Part shown: one piece after another, positions 13,771 through 26,421 of the stretch
How positions within the stretch are numbered: position 1 is the stretch's first letter
Layout of the letters: every line of letters begins with the position of its first letter
Assembly (NCBI RefSeq): GCF_000004195.4
Contig: NC_030680.2
Location: 3,353,579-3,417,578, forward strand
From: Xenopus tropicalis
Lineage: Eukaryota > Chordata > Amphibia > Anura > Pipidae
Direction: 5' to 3'
DNA length: 64,000 bases
Notes under the pieces: generated by a model
Databases searched by the model: none
What the model saw: only the letters and a program-made list of their open reading frames with translations
What the model was told of the DNA's origin: nothing
Made by a program: the position numbers and the translations under genes

Positions 13771-15049
13771 CAATTCATGGCCCTTGGCTGCACGGTCTCC
13801 CCTTTCCCTGACAGAAGTCGCCCCCAGGCCGTTATTTTTCCCCATTAAAGTGCATGGGCGCCGGAGGGCGATTGCTGAGCCAATGGGAAGACGGGCGCAC
13901 ACTGACACGGTCTGGCATTAGCTAAGTAAATAAGCATCGCCATGGATACTCGGCATAGAATTAAGCAAACAATGATAACGGCTCCATGGCAACGCCATAC
14001 AGACACGGCAACGGTGGGAAACCCTCTGACTCGGCGCAGACACTTGTGACACAGAGCGATGCCCGCGGCCCATTCCTGTCGCCAATTCCGCCCAAAGAAC
14101 CCAGGAACGGAACCTTCGGCAGAATTAAACATTAAAGGGCAAGTAACACTGTCGCGAGTGATATTAACTATGTTCCAAAGCAGCTGGAGGGCTGGAAACC
14201 TCCCATACAAGTGTTAGACAATATAGGCAAAGTATTAATATGGCCGTGCTACTGATCACATGATCTGCTGATGGGAACCAATGACATGGGTGGGTGTTAG
14301 AGCTCAGCGCTGCCGCTCAGATGCCCCATAGGAATCAATGTGCGACTGGACAAACCGCTATTTCCCCTGTCCCAGGGCAGATGTGTCAAAGTGCCTACTT
14401 GCCTCTCATTGGCTGCAAGGTTTCCAGGGGTGGGGCTAGAGATGAATGGGGCCCCTGGAAGAGCAAGAAGGTGCAGGATTTTATTATATGTATAGTGTTA
14501 ATTCTAAAGGGCCCCTGGGGGCCCAGAGTAATCAGCCTATTGGCCCTCCTGGACCCTTCGGTACCAGAACTCAGTGTATTCGGGTTTTTATCTGCTCCCA
14601 GGTCCTTTGTTTCTGTTTGGCTCCGGGCACAAAGGGGACACAATGGAACGAGTACAAAGAGCAGCAGCCAATCAGGGAACGGCCGGCGGCCCAGATACCC
14701 CCCCCCCCCCCGGGGCAGAGCCACAAGAGCTTTATACAAAGACAAGAGAACAGGGGCTCCTGGGCCACTCGGTATCAATCTTTATCAGGCTCCATCCAGT
14801 CTGCTTCCTCCTCTTACTGATCCGCAGAACCAGCCTTGTATGGAAATAATAGCCCTGAGCGCTCCCCCCCCTGCCCCCCGGGCACCGCCAACTGCACTGT
14901 CAGCTCTGCTACCGAGAGCAACTCCCAGCATCCTCTATTAGCCACCGGGTGCCCTCCCCCTGTACATCTTATTGTATAGGTGTAATCTGGCAAATGTGCT
15001 GGTACTGACCCAATATACTCCTGCTTATAATAACATTGGGTCCCTGCAG
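13771..15049. other. Intron 1 unique sequence, no gene recognised
   Basis: The stretch includes CCATGGCAACG and GCCATGGATAC motifs near 13940-13995 (X-box-like) and C-runs near 14700. Open stretches near 14290-14940 lack coding character. Confidence 0.45.
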
Positions 15050-15669
15050 TCTGTATATTTGTATTTATACATATGAGTAGGGGGTGCCATAGTGTTTCCC
15101 TTAGACAGTACAGTATGGGGGTACAGCTTATTGTGTGCCCAGAAAATTCCTTCTCTGTATATTTGTATTTATACATATGGGTAGGGGGTGCCATAGTGTT
15201 TCCCTTAGACAGTACAGTATGGGGGTACAGCTTATTGTGTGCCCAGAACATTCCTTCTCTGTATATTTGTATTTATACATATGGGTAGGGGTGCCATAGT
15301 GTTTCCCTTAGACAGTACAGTATGGGGGTACAGCTTATTGTGTGCCCAGAACATTCCTTCTCTGTATATTTGTATTTATACATATGGGTAGGGGGTGCCA
15401 TAGTGTTTCCCTTAGACAGTACAGTATGGGGGTACAGCTTATTGTGTGCCCAGAACATTCCTTCTCTGTATATTTGTATTTATACATATGGGTAGGGGGT
15501 GCCATAGTGTTTCCCTTAGACAGTACAGTATGGGGGTACAGCTTATTGTGTGCCCAGAACATTCCTTCTCTGTATATTTGTATTTATACATATGGGTAGG
15601 GGGTGCCATAGTGTTTCCCTTAGACAGTACAGTATGGGGGTACAGCTTATTGTGTGCCCAAAACATTCC
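15050..15669 (-). repeat. 104-bp tandem family, array B (inverted), about six copies
   Basis: This is the reverse complement of array A units. It ends abruptly in ACATTCC followed by a 25-T tract. Copies are near-identical, all with the GGGGGTGCC variant; one unit lacks about two bases near 15289. Confidence 0.97.
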
Positions 15670-16065
15670 TTTTTTTTTTTTTTTTTTTTTTTTTGGGTTA
15701 ACAGCCCAACTTTATCTTGGGAAATAGCATCAGTCGGCCCCACTCACAATGGATAAACAGAGCCCACACCCTGCAGCACAAGACAGAGCAGCGAGTCCAT
15801 TGAGCCGGAGTGTGAGTTGGCTCAGAGCCCGAAACCTCTGGGAGAAACAGGAGTAATAACAAACACGTGTTTGCACTTGGGCACGATCGTCTTCATCATG
15901 GGAAGGTCAGCAGAGGCGCGTCACATGTGAACTTTATCCCACACGGGGCAATCCGGCCAGCAATGCGGCTCCTACACACAGGGTTCATCCCATAAGCCCC
16001 CCAGCAATGTCTGCTTGTGTTTCTTTTATGAGTAGGAGCTGCCATACTGCCCTTACTCACAGCAA
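15670..16065 (-). other. Poly(T)-bounded single-copy segment, possible 3' end of a retrocopy
   Basis: Read on the minus strand, the segment ends GATAAAGTTGGGCTGTTAAC followed by about 25 A (15694-15670). A GATAAA hexamer lies about 18 nt before the A-tract, resembling a variant poly(A) signal. The body, up to about 16060, has no obvious coding frame I can name. It separates oppositely oriented arrays B and C. Confidence 0.4.
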
Positions 16066-16946
16066 CCCCTGCCCATATGTATAAATACAAATATACAGAG
16101 AAGGAATGTTCTGGGCACACAATAAGCTGTACCCCCATACTGTACTGTCTAAGGGAAACACTATGGCACCCCCTACCCATATGTATAAATACAAATATAC
16201 AGAGAAGGAATGTTCTGGGCACACAATAAGCTGTACCCCCATACTGTACTGTCTAAGGGAAACACTATGGCACCCCCTACCCATATGTATAAATAAAAAT
16301 ATACAGAGAAGGAATGTTCTGGGCACACAATAAGCTGTACCCCCATACTGTACTGTCTAAGGGAAACACTATGGCACCCCCTACCCATATGTATAAATAC
16401 AAATATACAGAGAAGGAATGTTCTGGGCACACAATAAGCTGTACCCCCATACTGTACTGTCTAAGGGAAACACTATGGCACCCCCTACCCATATGTATAA
16501 ATACAAATATACAGAGAAGGAATGTTCTGGGCACACAATAAGCTGTACCCCCATACTGTACTGTCTAAGGGAAACACTATGGCACCCCCTACCCATATGT
16601 ATAAATACAAATATACAGAGAGGGAATGTTCTGGGCACACAATAAGCTGTACCCCCATACTGTACTGTCTAAGGGAAACACTATGGCACCCCCTACCCAT
16701 ATGTATAAATACAAATATACAGAGAGGGAATGTTCTGGGCACACAATAAGCTGTACCCCCATACTGTACTGTCTAAGGGAAACACTATGGCACCCCCTAC
16801 CCATATGTATAAATACAAATATACAGAGAAGGAATGTTCTGGGCACACAATAAGCTGTACCCCCATACTGTACTGTCTAAGGGAAACACTATGGCACCCC
16901 CTACCCATATGAGAAGGAATGCTCTGGGCACACAATAAGCTGTACC
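16066..16946 (+). repeat. 104-bp tandem family, array C, about 8.5 copies
   Basis: Units are very homogeneous (CACCCCCTACC type, mostly GAGAAGG). The last unit lacks TATAAATACAAATATAC, joining CCCATATG directly to AGAAGGAATG near 16911. Confidence 0.97.
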
Positions 16947-17755
16947 ACACAGGGGAAGGTTCCTATAGGGGAGGACACACTAATTACCCCAGTGCGGGGC
17001 AGACACAACGCATGGAAAGAGGAAGCTCTGGGCTCGGGGAAGGTATTTCAGTAACGCACTGAATGGGGGAGTCTGTTGATTTATTCTATTTACTCTCTAG
17101 ATAAAGGCAGAAGGCAAACTGGGAGTTATAATTTAACCAGACTCCCTGCAGCCCCTGAGATCAGGACACACAATAACCACAGAAATGTATTTTATTTCAC
17201 TGTTTCTGGAGGATTCGGGCTGCGCCGCTGCCCCCCAAACCCCCCGCACCCCGTCCCCTAACGCAAAGGGCAAATAAGCAGGAACGGTTTTGGGACCAGA
17301 GGAGACATTCGGGGCCGCGAATCGTTAACCTTGAATATCCGTCGCAGAGACGTGAATGGGCGCATTGTTCCAATACTGCACGTGCTGCAACACTGCCGGC
17401 CGGCGCAGCCGCAGAGCAACCAGGGCTCACATTTAAAGGGGCGGTTCACCTTGTGGTTCAGATAATAAAAAATGAAGACCAATTGCAAATTGTCTCATCG
17501 GGTCGGGAACCCGCCCTTTCCCCACCCTTTCTCCCCTAATGGTAATGCTTTTTTTTTTACTGTTACGTGATTGCTCCGCCCCCCATAGTGATGTCACTTC
17601 TGGCCCATGGTGACATCACTGCCGGTTTGGTGGGTCACAGGGTCAGAAGGTAAGTTAACCCATTGTGGGGAGGCTCAGGTTGTGGGTCTGGGAAGGGGGC
17701 ATAGCAGGGTGGCGGGTGGGGATGCGGGTCAGAGCCGGGGGTGGGTCTGTCCAAC
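16947..17755. other. Intron 1 sequence; truncated dispersed repeat near 17430-17500
   Basis: TTTAAAGGGGCGGTTCACC followed by a short AAATGAAGACCAATTGCAAA stretch is the end of the ~400-bp Xenopus element described at 24400. The remainder is unique and no exon was recognised. Confidence 0.5.
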
Positions 17756-18389
17756 TGGACCCCTGCGATGCGCTGTTACCCCTGAGCAATATGGCATTAC
17801 CCCTAGGGGATACGCTGTTACCCCCGAACAATACCCCTAGGGGATGCGCTCTTACCCCTGAGCAATATGGCATTACCCCTAGGGGATGCGCTCTTACCCC
17901 TAAACAATACCCCTAGGGGATGCGCTGTTACCCCTAGGGGATGCGCTGTTACCCCTAGGGGATAGGCTGTTACGCCTGAGCAATATGGCATTACCCCTAG
18001 GGGATACGCCGTTACCCCCAAAAAATACCCCTAGGGGATGCGCTGTTACCCCTGAGCAATATGGCATTACCCCTAGAGGATACGCTGTTACCCCTGAGCA
18101 ATATGGCATTACCCCTGGGGGATGGGCTGTTACCCCTAGGGGATGCGCTGTTACCCCTGAGCAATATGACATTACCCCTAGGGAATACGCTGTTACCCCT
18201 AAACAATACCCCTAGGGGATGCGCTGTTACCCCTGAGCAATATGGCATTACCCCTAGGGGATACGCTGTTACCCCTGAGCAATATGGCATTACCCCTAGG
18301 GGATGCGCTGTTACCCCTGAACAATACCCCTAGGGGATGCACTGTTACCCCTGAGCAATATGGCATTACCCCTGGGGGATAGGCTGTTA
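17756..18389 (+). repeat. Minisatellite of CTGTTACCCCTGAGCAATAT type, ~42-bp composite unit
   Basis: Two short modules alternate: GATGCGCTGTTACCCCTGA or a variant, and GCAATATGGCATTACCCCTA. Some copies have one module deleted, giving 24- and 42-bp spacings. A few units resume at 18637-18715 after an inserted segment. Confidence 0.93.
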
Positions 18390-18545
18390 CAAAATTGCAC
18401 AAAATACCGGCACAACAGGATTTGTTTTAGCGGGATAAACCCTGCTGATTTTAATAGTAGCAAACCATGGTTTGCTACTATTAAAATCAGCAGGGTTTAT
18501 CCCGCTAAAACAAATCCTGTTGTGCCGGTATTTTGTGCAATTTTG
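18390..18545. mobile_element. Perfect 156-bp palindrome (fold-back element) inside the minisatellite
   Basis: Arms 18390-18467 and 18468-18545 are exact reverse complements of 78 bp with no loop, centred on CCATGG. The ends read CAAAATTGCACAAAATACC. It interrupts the CTGTTACCCC array: GGGATAGGCTGTTAC occurs on both sides (18376-18390 and 18637-18651), though this may simply be array units. It resembles a young fold-back MITE; an assembly artefact is possible. Confidence 0.85.
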
Positions 18546-18715
18546 GATCGTGGTGGAGAGTACCGACGTCTCTAAAAGTTCTGTGCACCAGGTGGAACAG
18601 AGTGGAAAGGCCAGGGTGTGCTGGTGAGTGTGGATTGGGATAGGCTGTTACCCCTTGAGGATGGGCTGTTACCCCTGAGCAATATGACATTACCCCTGGG
18701 GGGTGGGCTGTATCG
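18546..18715. other. Insert remainder and resumed minisatellite units
   Basis: Positions 18546-18636 are single-copy sequence between the palindrome and the resumed array. 18637-18715 contains about two units of the CTGTTACCCCTGA repeat. Confidence 0.6.
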
Positions 18716-19619
18716 CTCAGAGCCACCCAGTTACCCTCCCCTATAATATAATTTCTCCCAGTCTGTAGAACTGACATAACAAACGGCCACATTTCCCGCC
18801 AGTGCTATTTGCCCTATACCCAGGGGTTCCGGGGGGCAGCTATGAGCTTAGGGAAGCGGCACCCTGATTGGGACAATGCATCCAATCAGAGCAAAGCAAG
18901 AACACTGCTGTATCCTGATTGGTTTATGTGAAGGGGGAACCAACCAATCATTAATTAATACTGGGTTTCCCACACTCACAGCCCAGTTACAGCCAGGGCC
19001 AGACTGGGCCGGGGCCCCTGGGGGGGCAGTTAAGGTGGGCTCTGCACCCCCCTCAGTCTGACCCTGGTTACAGGGGAGAAACCAAATTCCTTGGGTTCTG
19101 CTGGGACAGGGAACAAATTAAATTGCCCTTTAATCTGGAACCAGTGTCATGCTCTGGGCGCACTAATTGCCCTGTGATCCTTTAAAGCCAAGGAGATTAT
19201 ACCAGTAATTACTGGGCTAACGACACCATGATCGGGCCACACGGAACCCACAGCCAGAACCTTCCAGACCATTATCCTTGCTGGGGGCGGGGCTTGCAAG
19301 GAATTACTGGAATGTCATTATAGGAAATGCCTAATTCCCAAGGGACCGACACCTGTCAATCATCCCACCATCTCTCTGCCTGTCTGCGAATGGGACGGGG
19401 CCCCGGGGCAGTGTAGGGCCCCAATATGAGCAGCACACGTGCCCTGCGCTGGGGCTATTTACAGTTACAATGTAATTATGCCCCTTGTGCAGATCAATAT
19501 GGGGCAGGGGGGGCACGATTACTGGCGCACTGTGGGAAACATGTATGGTGAGCAATCTGTAAGGGCCCTATGCTTACAAGATGGGTTTAGTTTACCTTTA
19601 AATGTATTATCACTAATAA
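18716..19619. other. Intron 1 sequence; small inverted-repeat element at about 18992-19070
   Basis: CCAGGGCCAGACTGGGCC near 18992 is mirrored by CTCAGTCTGACCCTGG near 19053. It resembles a shorter relative of the element at 31508-31713. No gene was recognised. Confidence 0.45.
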
Positions 19620-20196
19620 TGAATATTGGGGTGTTGTATCAGGAGTCAGAACCAGCAGTGCAGGGAAGGGAAAGGGACAGACACAGTGACAGTTACACAT
19701 AACTATAAACCCAGTGAGAATGAGGAATGAATGGATATTGGCGAGTTGTATCAGGAGTCAGAACCAGCAGTGCAGGGAAGGGAAAGGGACAGACACAGTG
19801 ACAGTTACACATAACTATAAACCCAGTGAGAATGAGGGATGAATGGGTATTGGGGAGTTGTATCAGGAGTCAGAACCAGCAGTGCAGGGAAGGGAAAGGG
19901 ACAGACACAGTGACAGTTACACATAACTATAAACCCAGTGAGAATGAGGAATGAATGGATATTGGGGAGTTGTATCAGGAGTCAGAACCAGCAGTGCAGG
20001 GAAGGGAAAGGGACAGGCACAGTGACAGTTACACATAACTATAAACCCAGTGAGAATGAGGAATGAATGGATATTGGGGAGTTGTATCAGGAGTCAGAAC
20101 CAGCAGTGCAGGGAAGGGAAAGGGACAGACACAGTGACAGTTACACATAACTATAAACCCAGTGAGAATGAGGAATGAATGGATATTGGGGAGTTG
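19620..20196 (+). repeat. Tandem array, ~112-bp unit, about five copies
   Basis: The unit contains GAGTTGTATCAGGAGTCAG, GAAAGGGACAGACACAGTG and ACCCAGTGAGAATGAGGAAT. Copies are nearly identical. Confidence 0.96.
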
Positions 20197-20509
20197 CACA
20201 GAATTATATTTTCTTTCATTAGGAAAAAACATTTTTGGGTTAAGTTCCCCTTTAATGTTCAGTACCAAACACACTGACAATGCTTATTTGTTTGGGCAGA
20301 ACCCAGACACTAAGCAGCTGATGAGAGCAGGTTACCCTTGTGGTACTGGAACGGCTTGTGTTTAGCTGCTCTGCACACATACAGCCTTTTCATGTGGTGA
20401 GCCCGTAGCAAACACTGGGAGCGTGACGTCAGTGGGTGCGTTTGTGAGCCGAGCTGCACCGACACCCCTGCTCTGGTACCGAGGAGGGAACGTAATAATC
20501 CACAACTAA
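20197..20509. other. Intron 1 sequence, no gene; CRE-like octamer
   Basis: TGACGTCA lies at 20424-20431. The rest is unique with nothing recognised. Confidence 0.5.
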
Positions 20510-21905
20510 ATGTATAAATACAAATATACAGAGAAGGAATGTTCTGGGCACACAATAAGCTGTACCCCCATACTGTACTGTCTAAGGGAAACACTATGGC
20601 ACCCCCTACCCATATGTATAAATACAAATATACAGAGAGGGAATGTTCTGGGCACACAATAAGCTGTACCCCCATACTGTACTGTCTAAGGGAAACACTA
20701 TGGCACCCCCTACCCATATGTATAAATACAAATATACAGAGAGGGAATGTTCTGGGCACACAATAAGCTGTACCCATACTGTATTGTCTAAGGGAAACAC
20801 TATGGCACCCCCTACCCATATGTATAAATACAAATATACAGAGAAGGAATGTTCTGGGCACACAATAAGCTGTACCCCCATACTGTATTGTCTAAGGGAA
20901 ACACTATGGCACCCCCTACCCATATGTATAAATACAAATATACAGAGAGGGAATGTTCTGGGCACACAATAAGCTGTACCCCCATACTGTACTGTCTAAG
21001 GGAAACACTATGGCACCCCCTACCCATATGTATAAATACAAATATACAGAGAAGGAATGTTCTGGGCACACAATAAGCTGTACCCCCATACTGTATTGTC
21101 TAAGGGAAACACTATGGCACCCCCTACCCATATGTATAAATACAAATATACAGAGAAGGAATGTTCTGGGCACACAATAAGCTGTACCCATACTGTATTG
21201 TCTAAGGGAAACACTATGGCACCCCCTACCCATATGTATAAATACAAATATACAGAGAAGGAATGTTCTGGGCACACAATAAGCTGTACCCCCATACTGT
21301 ACTGTCTAAGGGAAACACTATGGCACCCCCTACCCATATGTATAAATACAAATATACAGAGAAGGAATGTTCTGGGCACACAATAAGCTGTACCCCCATA
21401 CTGTACTGTCTAAGGGAAACACTATGGCACCTCCTACCCATATGTATAAATACAAATATACAGAGAGGGAATGTTCTGGGCACACAATAAGCTGTACCCA
21501 TACTGTATTGTCTAAGGGAAACACTATGGCACCCCCTACCCATATGTATAAATACAAATATACAGAGAAGGAATGTTCTGGGCACACAATAAGCTGTACC
21601 CCCATACTGTACTGTCTAAGGGAAACACTATGGCACCTCCTACCCATATGTATAAATACAAATATACAGAGAAGGAATGTTCTGGGCACACAATAAGCTG
21701 TACCCCCATACTGTACTGTCTAAGGGAAACACTATGGCACCCCCTACCCATATGTATAAATACAATTATACAGAGAAAGAATGTTCTGGGCACACAATAA
21801 GCTGTACTCCCATACTGTACTGTCTAAGGGAAACACTATGGCACCCCCTACCCATATGTATAAATACAAATATACAGAGAAGGAATGCTCTGGGCACACA
21901 ATAAG
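20510..21905 (+). repeat. 104-bp tandem family, array D, about 13.4 copies
   Basis: Same unit as array A. Two-base-shortened units (TGTACCCATACTGTATTG) recur near 20770, 21187 and 21496, and other C-to-T variants recur with them, indicating multi-unit block duplication. The array ends ATAAGTATGGCAGCTCCC. Confidence 0.97.
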
Positions 21906-22445
21906 TATGGCAGCTCCCACACCCAGCAGTACCAGCAGGACAAGACCAGTTCCCAGCACTTTGCACGCCGCTGGCTATGGGTACAGAGGCACAGGGAGCC
22001 GCAGAGCACACAAGGTTTCCTGTACAAACCACAATTACGTGAGACTTACGCTGAGAAAAGAAGATCATCTCTGAACTGATCAGTTGTAGGTAAGAAGGGA
22101 TTCTATTTGGTGCTCAGGCAGCAGAGACAAATACTAACACCTGGCGAGTGAATCACACGGAGGCATCTGGGGCAGAAAGCTAGCAATCTACAGGTGTTGG
22201 TGCCATTCTGACTCTCTCACCCTCCCACCTGGCAGTCACATCCACACAGCAGGGCTGTCACTGTGTAGGAGTCCTACTGTGGGTCTTGTGAAACTATAAC
22301 TCTGAGCATCAGTGTAGGGCCAGAATCCCTGCCATAAAGCAAGTCAGGGCGGCTGCTTTTAGCCAGAGAGGAAGAAGACTAATTAGTCACCAACTGAATC
22401 AGTGCATTTGCCTGAAACTCACAGAGCTGCCAACTGCCCTGTGGC
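21906..22445. other. Intron 1 sequence, no gene recognised
   Basis: Unique sequence. The left edge (TATGGCAGCTCCC) resembles sequence flanking other 104-bp units and a solo copy near 34525. Confidence 0.45.
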
Positions 22446-22872
22446 CCCATCATTACCCAGCTAACAACTTACCTACCTTCCCAGCCACTAACCTACCCAC
22501 CTACCTTCCCAGCCACCAACTTACATACCCTCCCAGCAGCCAACCTACATACCCTCCCAGCAGCCAACCTACATACCCCTCCTACCCACCCAGCCACCAA
22601 CCTACCCACCATCTACCTACTCTCCCAGCCACCAACCTACCCACCATCTACCTACCCTCCAAGCCACCAACCTACCTATCATCTACCTACCCTCCCAGCC
22701 ACCAACCTACCCACCCATCATCTACCTACCCTCCCAGCCACCAACCTACCTATTATCTACCTACCCACCCTCCCAGCCACCACCCTACCTACCCATCATC
22801 TACCTACCCTCCCAGCAACCTACCTACCCATCATCTACCTACCCTCCCAGCCACCAACCTACTTACCCCACC
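22446..22872 (+). repeat. Irregular CTACC-rich minisatellite
   Basis: Variable ~30-45-bp units are built from CCCAGCCACCAACCTACC and CATCTACCTACCCTC modules. It is strongly pyrimidine- and A-biased on this strand. Confidence 0.9.
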
Positions 22873-22948
22873 GCCCTCTCTCCTACTGGAACCCATACAA
22901 TAAAATACATGCTCATTGTAATGCAGGATTTGCCCAGCTCAGCCAACC

Positions 22949-23815
22949 TTTTAAATTAACTTTTAATATGACGCAGACAGTAATACTCTGCAGCACTTTG
23001 CAACTGGTCTGTTTTGCTTTATTTTTCGTGGTTTTTGAGTTATTTAACTTGTTGATCAACAGCTCTGCAGTTTGGAATTTCAGCAGCTATGTGGTTGCTA
23101 GGGTCTTGCTTACCTTAGCAACCAGACAGTAGGTTAAATGAAAGACTAGAGATATGGAAAGGAATATGAATAGTAAGATAAGTAATAAAAAGTAACAATT
23201 TGAATGGGGGGGTTCCCTTTTAAGTTAACCTTTAGTATGTTACAGAATGGCCAATTTTAAACAGCTTTTCATTTGGTCTTCATTATTTATTTTGTATGTT
23301 TTTATATTCATTTGCCTTCTTTTCTATCCGTTATATGGGGGTCGCTGACCCCGGCAGCCAAACCCTATTGCTCTGTGAGGCTCCAGTTTTATTGTTATTG
23401 TTACTTTTTATACCTTTCTTTTCTCTATTCATATACCTGTCTCTCTTATTTAAACCACTCCCTGGTTACTAAGGTAATTTGGACCCTAGCAACCAGATAG
23501 CTGCTAAACTCCACACTGGAGAGCTTGATTTTCACCTTTGAGTTAGCTTTTTGTATGATGTAGAGAGTTTTAATTATTTTACTTTTTGTTCAGCAGCTCT
23601 CCAGTTTGGAGTTTCAGCAGCTATCTGGTTGCTAGGGTCCAAATTACCTTAGTAACCAGGGAGTGGTTTGAATAAGAAAGACTGGTATATGAATAGGAGA
23701 GGGACTGAATAGAAAAGAAAGGTATAAAAAACAAAAAAAAAACAAAACTATAAAAATAAATACATAATGCAGACCAATTGCAAAGTTGCTAAGAATAGGA
23801 CATTATATAACATAC
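22949..23815. mobile_element. Cluster of two to three copies of the ~400-bp Xenopus dispersed repeat in opposing orientations
   Basis: Recognisable blocks are GGTTGCTAGGGTC with CCTTAGCAACCAG (about 23090-23130), GGGGTCGCTGACCCCGGCAG to GGACCCTAGCAACCAG (about 23335-23505), and an inverted copy near 23580-23760. The element shares its core with copies at 24400, 34612, 42783 and 45590. It is non-autonomous, with no transposase frame. Confidence 0.8.
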
Positions 23816-23828
23816 TTACCCCCATTTG

Positions 23829-23990
23829 TAAAAAAAATAAAAAGGCACTACATTTGCTCATGAACAGTAACCCATAGCAACCAATAAGATGTTTGCTTCT
23901 AAACAGGTGACCAGTAAACTCTACCTGCTGATTGGTTGCTATGGGTAACTGCTCCTGGGCAAACTTAGTGCCTCTTCTTAAATACAACTT
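23829..23990. mobile_element. Short terminal-inverted-repeat element, 'CCCATAGCAACCAAT' type
   Basis: AGTAACCCATAGCAACCAAT near 23868 is mirrored by GATTGGTTGCTATGGGTAAC near 23930. I recognise this as a common Xenopus MITE-like repeat. It contains no coding sequence. Confidence 0.8.
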
Positions 23991-24399
23991 TTAAAAACTG
24001 TAGTTTTTAAATTTAAAAAAAAAAAAGCGGAATGCGGGGGGCAAGGGGTCGGGGCGGCGTCTGGGCCGCGGAGAGGCGACGGTTTGGGCGGCCGACACAC
24101 TTTTGCCCTTTGGAGGGGGATCTGTTCTCAGCAGATAAACACACAAAGGTTTTTATACAGTCAGACTGACGTCAGCGGTTGCCGAGCAACAACATTCGGT
24201 GCAAAGGGGAAGGGGGGGGGGGGGGAGAGAAAAAACTTCTGCGGTATCATGAGTTTCAGGCTGAGAGAGTCACCGGCCCCTGGGCTACAGGGAGGGAAAC
24301 ACAGGGGGAAAAAAACTAATTAAAAAAGGGAGGCCTTTTTTTTAATATACATTTTGCAGTTTATTTCCATAATTCTTTGGCTTGAATTCCGACTTGGAA
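23991..24399. other. GC-rich intronic segment with CRE-like octamer; no gene
   Basis: CpG-rich at 24028-24095. TGACGTCAGCGGTTGC at 24167-24182 is repeated exactly at 30966-30981. A G-run lies at about 24212-24225. Confidence 0.5.
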
Positions 24400-24854
24400 T
24401 TTCCAAATTTGAGTATGTTATAGAATGGCCAATTCCAAGCGACTTTTCAATTGGTCTTCGTTATTTTTTTTTTATAGTGTTTGAATTATTTCCCTTCTTC
24501 TGCCGCTTTGCAGCTTTCAAATGGGGGTCACTGACCCCGGCAGCCAAACCCTATTGCTCTGTGAGGCTCCAGTTTTATTATTATTGTTACTTTTTATTCC
24601 TTATCTTTCTATTCAGCCCCTCCCCTATTCATATACCAGTCTCTAATCCAAACCTCTCCCTGGTTGCTAAGGTAATTTGGACCCTAGCAACCAGAAAGCT
24701 GCAGAAACTCCAAGCTGAAGAGATGCTGAATAAAAATTGATATAACCGAAAAAAACTACGGATGATAAGAAAAAAAGACCAATTGCATAATGTCTCAGAA
24801 TCTCACTCTATGCATCATATGAAGAGTTAACGCAAAGGTGAACTTCCCCTTTAA
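24400..24854 (+). mobile_element. ~400-bp Xenopus dispersed repeat, well-preserved copy
   Basis: It runs from GAGTATGTTATAGAATGGCC to GGTGAACTTCCCCTTTAA. The internal landmarks are AATGGGGGTCACTGACCCCG, CTCCAGTTTTATTATTATTG and CCTGGTTGCTAAGGTAATTT. The CCCCTTTAA end suggests a non-autonomous DNA transposon with TTAA-like ends; the family identity is my recognition, not a search. Confidence 0.85.
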
Positions 24855-25129
24855 TAGGATTTAGCGTCTGCACAAGACAAAAGCAATTATTGGGGCCCCT
24901 GTATTGAGCCGGGCATTGGCACCCACTGGGCATGGAGCAAACTGACAGCAAGAACCAACTGTAACAACGTAACCAGGCACTCTCCATAGCAACGCATAGC
25001 CTCTGCCGGGGGCCCCTCTGATCAGGGAGGAACCTGGGGACCGTGGTACTTTCCTTGTACTGTCAGTTTCCTCTTAGCGGCTTAACCGCAGATTGCTGTG
25101 GTTTTATATAAAACCAATAAAACCTAAGT

Positions 25130-26421
25130 AATTCTGCCACAGTGGCACAGATCCTATCTGATCCCCCCATTGTAAGCAGCAGTCCTGCCCTGCTTTATGG
25201 CTGAGATTCTAGCTATCTGTATAACAGAGCATTCTGTCACAGTGGCACAGATCCTATCTGATCCCCCCATTGTAAGCAGCAGTCCTGCCCTGCTTTATGG
25301 CTGAGATTCTAGCTATCTGTATAACAGAGCATTCTGTCACAGTGGCACAGATCCTATCTGATCCCCCCCCATTGTAAGCAGCAGTCCTGCCCTGCTTTAT
25401 GGCTGAGATTCTAGCTATCTGTATAACAGAGCATTCTGTCACAGTGGCACAGATCCTATCTGATCCCCCCATTGTAAGCAGCAGTCCTGCCCTGCTTTAT
25501 GGCTGAGATTCTAGCTATCTGTATAACAGAGCATTCTGTCACAGTGGCACAGATCCTATCCCCCCCATTGTAAGCAGCAGTCCTGCCCTGCTTTATGGCT
25601 GAGATTCTAGCTATCTGTATAACAGAGCATTCTGTCACAGTGGTACAGATCCTATCTGATCCCCCCATTGTAAGCAGCAGTCCTGCCCTGCTTTATGGCT
25701 GAGATTCTAGCTATCTGTATAACAGAGCATTCTGTCACAGTGGCACAGATCCTATCTGATCCCCCCATTGTAAGCAGCAGTCCTGCCCTGCTTTATGGCT
25801 GAGATTCTAGCTATCTGTATAACAGAGCATTCTGTCACAGTGGCACAGATCCTATCTGACCCCCCCCCCCCCCCCCCCCCATTGTAAGCAGCAGTCCTGC
25901 CCTGCTTTATGGCTGAGATTCTAGCTATCTGTATAACAGAGCATTCTGTCACAGTGGCACAGATCCTATCTGATCCCCCCCCCATTGTAAGCAGCAGTCC
26001 TGCCCTGCTTTATGGCTGAGATTCTAGCTATCTGTATAACAGAGCATTCTGTCACAGTGGCACAGATCCTATCTGATCCCCCATTGTAAGCAGCAGTCCT
26101 GCCCTGCTTTATGGCTGAGATTCTAGCTATCTGTATAACAGAGCATTCTGTCACAGTGGCACAGATCCTATCTGACCCCCCATTGTAAGCAGCAGTCCTG
26201 CCCTGCTTTATGGCTGAGATTCTAGCTATCTGTATAACAGAGCATTCTGTCACAGTGGCACAGATCCTATCTGATCCCCCCCATTGTAAGCAGCAGTCCT
26301 GCCCTGCTTTATGGCTGAGATTCTAGCTATCTGTATAACAGAGCATTCTGTCACAGTGGCACAGATCCTATCTGACCCCCCCCATTGTAAGCAGCAGTCC
26401 TGCCCTGCTTTATGGCTGAGA
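25130..26421 (+). repeat. 100-bp tandem family, array 1, about 13 copies
   Basis: The unit contains CACAGTGGCACAGATCCTAT, a variable C-run (5 to 20), TGTAAGCAGCAGTCCTGCCC and GAGATTCTAGCTATCTGTAT. Length variation lies almost only in the C-run. The same family is at 32773, 42112 (inverted) and 58636. Confidence 0.98.
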
